A stretch of 64,000 bases of DNA from contig NZ_JANZNT010000002.1 of assembly GCF_025153455.1 (NCBI RefSeq), positions 310,001 to 374,000 on the forward strand, given 5' to 3'. Below the pieces are notes generated by a model, which searched no databases, was not told the DNA's origin, and worked only from the letters and a program-made list of their open reading frames with translations. Below are positions 60,878 to 64,000 of this stretch, one piece after another (the first letter of the stretch is position 1; each line of letters begins with the position of its first letter). Both the position numbers and the translations under genes were made by a program. Source of the DNA: Sphingomonas sp. BGYR3 (lineage in GTDB: Bacteria > Pseudomonadota > Alphaproteobacteria > Sphingomonadales > Sphingomonadaceae).

Positions 60878-61540
60878 GTGGTAAAGGCGTCGATTCAGGC
60901 AGCCAATGATGCAGCGGATGGCGCCGCGCTGTCCGATGCGGAACAGACCCGGCTGAATATCCTCGATGTCGCCACCGCCGAATTCGCCGACAAGGGCCTG
61001 AGCGGCGCCCGCATCGACGAAATCGCCGAAAAGACCAACGCGTCCAAGCGGATGATCTATTATTATTTCGGCGGCAAGGAAGAGCTGTATCGCGCGGTCC
61101 TCGAACGCGCCTATCACGCCGTCCGCGACGTCGACACCAGCCATCAGCGCGACAGCCTGACCCCCGATGCTGCGCTGCGCGATGTCGTGGAAGCGACCTT
61201 CGACTATCACAACCAGCATCCTGAATTCGTCCGGCTGGTGATGAACGAGAATATCCTGCGGGGTGTGCATATCTGCGACATTCCCGGCATCCGCGAACGC
61301 AACCGGTCGGTCGTCGACAATCTGCGCAACATCCTGGTCCGCGGATGTGCAGAGGGCCTGTTCCGCGAGGGGATCGACCCTGTCGAACTGCACATGACGA
61401 TCAGCGCGCTGTGTTTCTACAACGTGTCGAACCGCTACACGTTCTCGTTCGGGTTCGAACGCGACATGACATCGGCAAAGGCGATTGCCCGGCGGCGGAT
61501 GTCAGTGGTCGATATCATCGAAAGCTGGTGCCGCCGTTGA
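60878..61540 (+). CDS. TetR-family regulator of the quiC/esterase region
   Basis: The 220-residue regulator has a TetR HTH (ARIDEIAEKTNASKRMIYYY FGGKEELY) and a C-terminal effector domain of unknown ligand. It starts at a GTG with AAGGA 7 bases upstream, 18 bases after the dehydratase gene, so it is probably cotranscribed and autoregulated through the palindrome at 58935. A degenerate copy of that palindrome precedes the next gene. Confidence 0.9.
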   Translation: MVKASIQAANDAADGAALSDAEQTRLNILDVATAEFADKGLSGARIDEIAEKTNASKRMIYYYFGGKEELYRAVLERAYHAVRDVDTSHQRDSLTPDAALRDVVEATFDYHNQHPEFVRLVMNENILRGVHICDIPGIRERNRSVVDNLRNILVRGCAEGLFREGIDPVELHMTISALCFYNVSNRYTFSFGFERDMTSAKAIARRRMSVVDIIESWCRR

Positions 61541-61611
61541 TCCGGCTCGCACGGTAATTCAGGATCATGATGACGCATAACAGAATCGAATAAGCGTCGC
61601 ATATCGGTTGG

Positions 61612-61627
61612 TGTACGGACTGGTTCG
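61612..61627. promoter_or_regulatory. Degenerate copy of the TetR palindrome
   Basis: TGTACGGACTGGTTCG matches the quiC operator at 11 of 16 positions, conserving TGTAC and CTGGT. It lies 28 bases before the first esterase gene. Confidence 0.4.
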
Positions 61628-61654
61628 TAAATAAAATTGATCAGGGAGGATGGG

Positions 61655-62665
61655 ATGCCGGGCATGGGCGCAACTGCTTTGAGGATCGCAGGGCTGTCGG
61701 CCCTTGGCCTGACGGCCGCGGCATGGGTGTCGACCCCGGCCCTGGCGCAACAGGTCGCCCCGCCGACCTCGCCGGAACCTGCGCTTGGCGATCCGATGCC
61801 GGACCGGATCGTCGGCTTTCCCGGCGGGGTCAGCGCCTATAACGACGTCGTCTTCTCGGTCATTCCCGGTTTCCGCCCCTTGACCCTGGATCTGTACCGG
61901 GTCCCCACCGTGCGGGAGGCGCGACCACTGGTCGTGTACATCCATGGCGGCGGCTGGATGGCGGGCCATACGCGCCAGTCGGGCGCGTTCAGCAATTTCC
62001 CCGGCGTCCTCGCCGAACTGTCGGCGCGCGGCTACGTTGTGGCGTCCCTCGAATATCGCCTGTCGCGTGAAGCGCCGTTCCCCGCCGCCATCGACGATGT
62101 GCGCGCCGCGATCCGGTTCCTGCGCGCCAATGCGGCGAAATACGGCATCGATCCCACCCGCGTCGCAGTGTGGGGCGGGTCTGCGGGCGGCCAGCTGGCG
62201 GCGCTCGCCGCGCTCGATTGCGCCCATTCGCCCCGCGGGGATGACAAGGCCAATGCCGATCAGTCCGAATGTGTCCAGGCCGGGGTCAGCTGGTACGGCG
62301 TGCATGATTTTGCCACCATGCCAAGGGACGCGATCCCGCGGGCGGAAAACCGCTATCTCGATTGTCTGCCCAACCAGTGTCCGCCGGACCGGATCTGGGC
62401 GGCAAGCGCGGCGGCGCATGTCGATGCAAAGGATCCGCCGATGCTGATCCTGCACGGCACGGCCGACAAGACGGTGCCGGTAACGCAGAGCGAGGAATTG
62501 GCCGCAAAGATGAAGGCGGCCGGTGCGCCGTATGAAATCACGCTGTTCCCCGGTATCGGTCACAGCTGGCTTGGCGCCGGCCCTGCCGAAACGCGCGATG
62601 CCTCGATCAAGGCGGTCAATCTCACCTTCGACTTTTTCGACCGGAAGCTGCGGGGCAAAAAGTGA
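61655..62665 (+). CDS. Exported alpha/beta hydrolase (BD-FAE/carboxylesterase-like)
   Basis: The 336-residue product has a signal peptide ending near TPALAQQ. The oxyanion motif is VYIHGGGWMAGH, the nucleophile lies in VWGGSAGGQLAALA, the Asp in LILHGTADKTVPV and the His in GIGHSWLG. Such enzymes hydrolyse acyl or feruloyl esters. GGGAGG lies 5 bases before the ATG at 61655; the frame is open from 61637. It overlaps the next esterase gene (TGATG). The location suggests release of substrates for the quiC pathway. Confidence 0.85.
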   Translation: MPGMGATALRIAGLSALGLTAAAWVSTPALAQQVAPPTSPEPALGDPMPDRIVGFPGGVSAYNDVVFSVIPGFRPLTLDLYRVPTVREARPLVVYIHGGGWMAGHTRQSGAFSNFPGVLAELSARGYVVASLEYRLSREAPFPAAIDDVRAAIRFLRANAAKYGIDPTRVAVWGGSAGGQLAALAALDCAHSPRGDDKANADQSECVQAGVSWYGVHDFATMPRDAIPRAENRYLDCLPNQCPPDRIWAASAAAHVDAKDPPMLILHGTADKTVPVTQSEELAAKMKAAGAPYEITLFPGIGHSWLGAGPAETRDASIKAVNLTFDFFDRKLRGKK

Positions 62666-64000
62666 TGCGCGCCCTGTTCGCGGCCTTGTGCGCTGGCCTG
62701 ATCGCCTGTCCGGCCGCCCTTGATGCACAGGTGATGGAACAGCCATCCGGTCCGCCGGTCCGGGTGGCCGAGGGGCTGGTGCAGGGCAAGATGCTGTCCG
62801 ATGGCGTGCGCGCCTGGCTGGGCGTGCCGTTTGCCGAACCGCCGGTCCGCGATCTGCGCTGGCGCGATCCGCAGCCGCATCGGCCGTGGCAGGGCGTGTG
62901 GATCGCCGACCGGTTCGCCCCGGAATGTATCCAGCCGCTTCGATCGCGCGCCATCAACCATTATTTCGGGGAAGAGGCGACCAGCGAGGACTGCCTGTAC
63001 CTCAACATCTGGGCACCGCCAGCCCCGCCGCCCCAGGGCACCCGATACCCCGTTATGGTGTGGATTTATGGCGGCGGCTTCAACATCGGTTCGGCTGCCA
63101 TGGCGAACTATGCCGGCGAACCGCTGGCGAAAAAGGGCGTCGTCTATGTCAGCATCGGCTATCGCGTCGGGCCGCTGGGCTTCTTTGCGCATCCCGACCT
63201 CAGCGCCGAACAGGGCGGGGCGTCGGGCAATTACGGCCTGAAGGATCAGGTCGCGGCGCTGAAATGGGTCCGCGCCAACATCGCGGCCTTTGGCGGCGAT
63301 CCGGAACGGGTCACCATCGCTGGCCAGTCCGCCGGCTCCATGTCCGTCTCGCTGCTTCAGGCCAGCCCGGCGGCAAAGGGCCTGTTCCATCGCGTCATCG
63401 GCATGAGCGGCGGCGCGTTCGACGCTGCGATGGCCCCGATCCCGCTTGCCGAGGCGGAGGCGGAGGGCGTGGCCCTGCAACGCGCGGCCGGCGCATCCTC
63501 GCTGACCGCGCTGCGCGACCTGACAGCCGACCGGCTGATCGATGTTGCGGCAACGCTGCGCCGCCGGGCGGTGACGGTGGACGGGCAGGTGGTCCGCGAA
63601 GCGCCCGCAGCCAGCTTTGCCGGCAAACGGTTCAACGATGTGCCGGTGATGGTTGGCTTCACCCGCGATGAAAGCTTCCGCTCGCTCGGCTCCCTGTCCG
63701 GCGTCGCCAGCTATCGGCAGGCGGTTCGGACGCAGTTTCCGGTGAATGCGGACGCCATCCTCGCCGCCTATCCCGCCGGCACCGACGCACAGGTGCGACG
63801 CGCGGCCCGCGATATCGAACGTGACGCCAGCGTCGGACGGCAAATGGCCGGATGGGCCGCGGCTCAGGCGGCGAACGGGCGCTCGCCTGCCTATGCCTAT
63901 TTCTTCACCCGCACGCATCCGTACACGCCCGGCGTGACCTTTGCCGATCATGATCCGGCAACGGTCGGCGCCTATCACACCGGCGACGTCCCCTATTGGC
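62665..64000 (+). CDS. Exported type-B carboxylesterase, 3' end outside window
   Basis: An ATG overlapping the previous stop opens a frame that runs 445 codons to the window edge. A signal peptide (MRALFAALCAGLIACPAALDAQ) precedes a type-B carboxylesterase: EDCLYLNIWAP, VWIYGGGFNIGSAA (oxyanion), the nucleophile in IAGQSAGSMSVSLL, and AYHTGDVPYW near the edge, where the catalytic His of this family lies. It would act on ester substrates, in tandem with the preceding hydrolase. Length cannot be judged. Confidence 0.9.
   Translation, partial: MRALFAALCAGLIACPAALDAQVMEQPSGPPVRVAEGLVQGKMLSDGVRAWLGVPFAEPPVRDLRWRDPQPHRPWQGVWIADRFAPECIQPLRSRAINHYFGEEATSEDCLYLNIWAPPAPPPQGTRYPVMVWIYGGGFNIGSAAMANYAGEPLAKKGVVYVSIGYRVGPLGFFAHPDLSAEQGGASGNYGLKDQVAALKWVRANIAAFGGDPERVTIAGQSAGSMSVSLLQASPAAKGLFHRVIGMSGGAFDAAMAPIPLAEAEAEGVALQRAAGASSLTALRDLTADRLIDVAATLRRRAVTVDGQVVREAPAASFAGKRFNDVPVMVGFTRDESFRSLGSLSGVASYRQAVRTQFPVNADAILAAYPAGTDAQVRRAARDIERDASVGRQMAGWAAAQAANGRSPAYAYFFTRTHPYTPGVTFADHDPATVGAYHTGDVPYW

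Overview
The window reads as chromosomal DNA of a GC-rich alphaproteobacterium, most likely a sphingomonad (Sphingomonas or a close relative). The reasons are a contiguous str-S10-spc-alpha ribosomal protein supercluster in alphaproteobacterial order, Gly/Arg- and Ala/Pro-rich protein extensions, many exported peptidases, and FucP/QuiC-type catabolic genes. Positions, reading frames and motifs were read directly from the sequence. Family names rest on recognised motifs, not on database searches.

1-25.8 kb is mixed housekeeping: a DUF3429 membrane protein (cut by the window edge), glyA, nrdR-trmJ, a chorismate mutase, rpsD, a divergent sulfotransferase/TauD-type dioxygenase pair, a divergent pair of exported peptidases (S9 and M28), the agmatine-to-putrescine genes aguA-aguB with a VOC protein, a uracil-DNA glycosylase, folK, tRNA-Lys(TTT), mntP, a free-Met-R-sulfoxide reductase, an RcnB-like protein, another M28 peptidase, a universal stress protein, and the E2/E3 part of the pyruvate dehydrogenase gene set. 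A DUF559 (Vsr-like) nuclease gene, bounded by inverted palindromic units, sits between a thioesterase gene and lpd. A solo copy of the same palindromic unit lies about 4 kb downstream. A degenerate RBBP9-like hydrolase, an exported amidohydrolase and a bactofilin follow.

25.9-45.9 kb is the ribosomal supercluster: rpsL-rpsG-fusA-tuf, rpsJ through secY-adk, then rpsM-rpsK-rpoA-rplQ. Candidate promoters lie before rpsL, rpsJ and rpsM, and intrinsic terminators lie after tuf and rplQ. Several spacers (rpsJ-rplC, rpmD-rplO, rpsK-rpoA, rpoA-rplQ) are unusually long and hairpin-rich. S5 carries an RGG-type N-terminal extension.

46-52 kb holds a prolyl oligopeptidase, a small exported protein, guaA and a cytochrome b561-YceI fusion.

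52.3-64 kb is an accessory catabolic region. The first module looks like oxidative (non-phosphorylating) L-fucose catabolism: FucP permease, mutarotase, sugar dehydrogenase, lactonase, UxaA-type dehydratase, second SDR and an IclR regulator. The lactonase is fused to the small SAF domain that normally belongs to the dehydratase. The second module has a two-domain 3-dehydroshikimate dehydratase (QuiC type), a TetR regulator and two exported serine esterases. A perfect palindrome precedes the dehydratase gene and a degenerate copy precedes the first esterase, which suggests one TetR regulon for plant-derived esters and cyclic acids.
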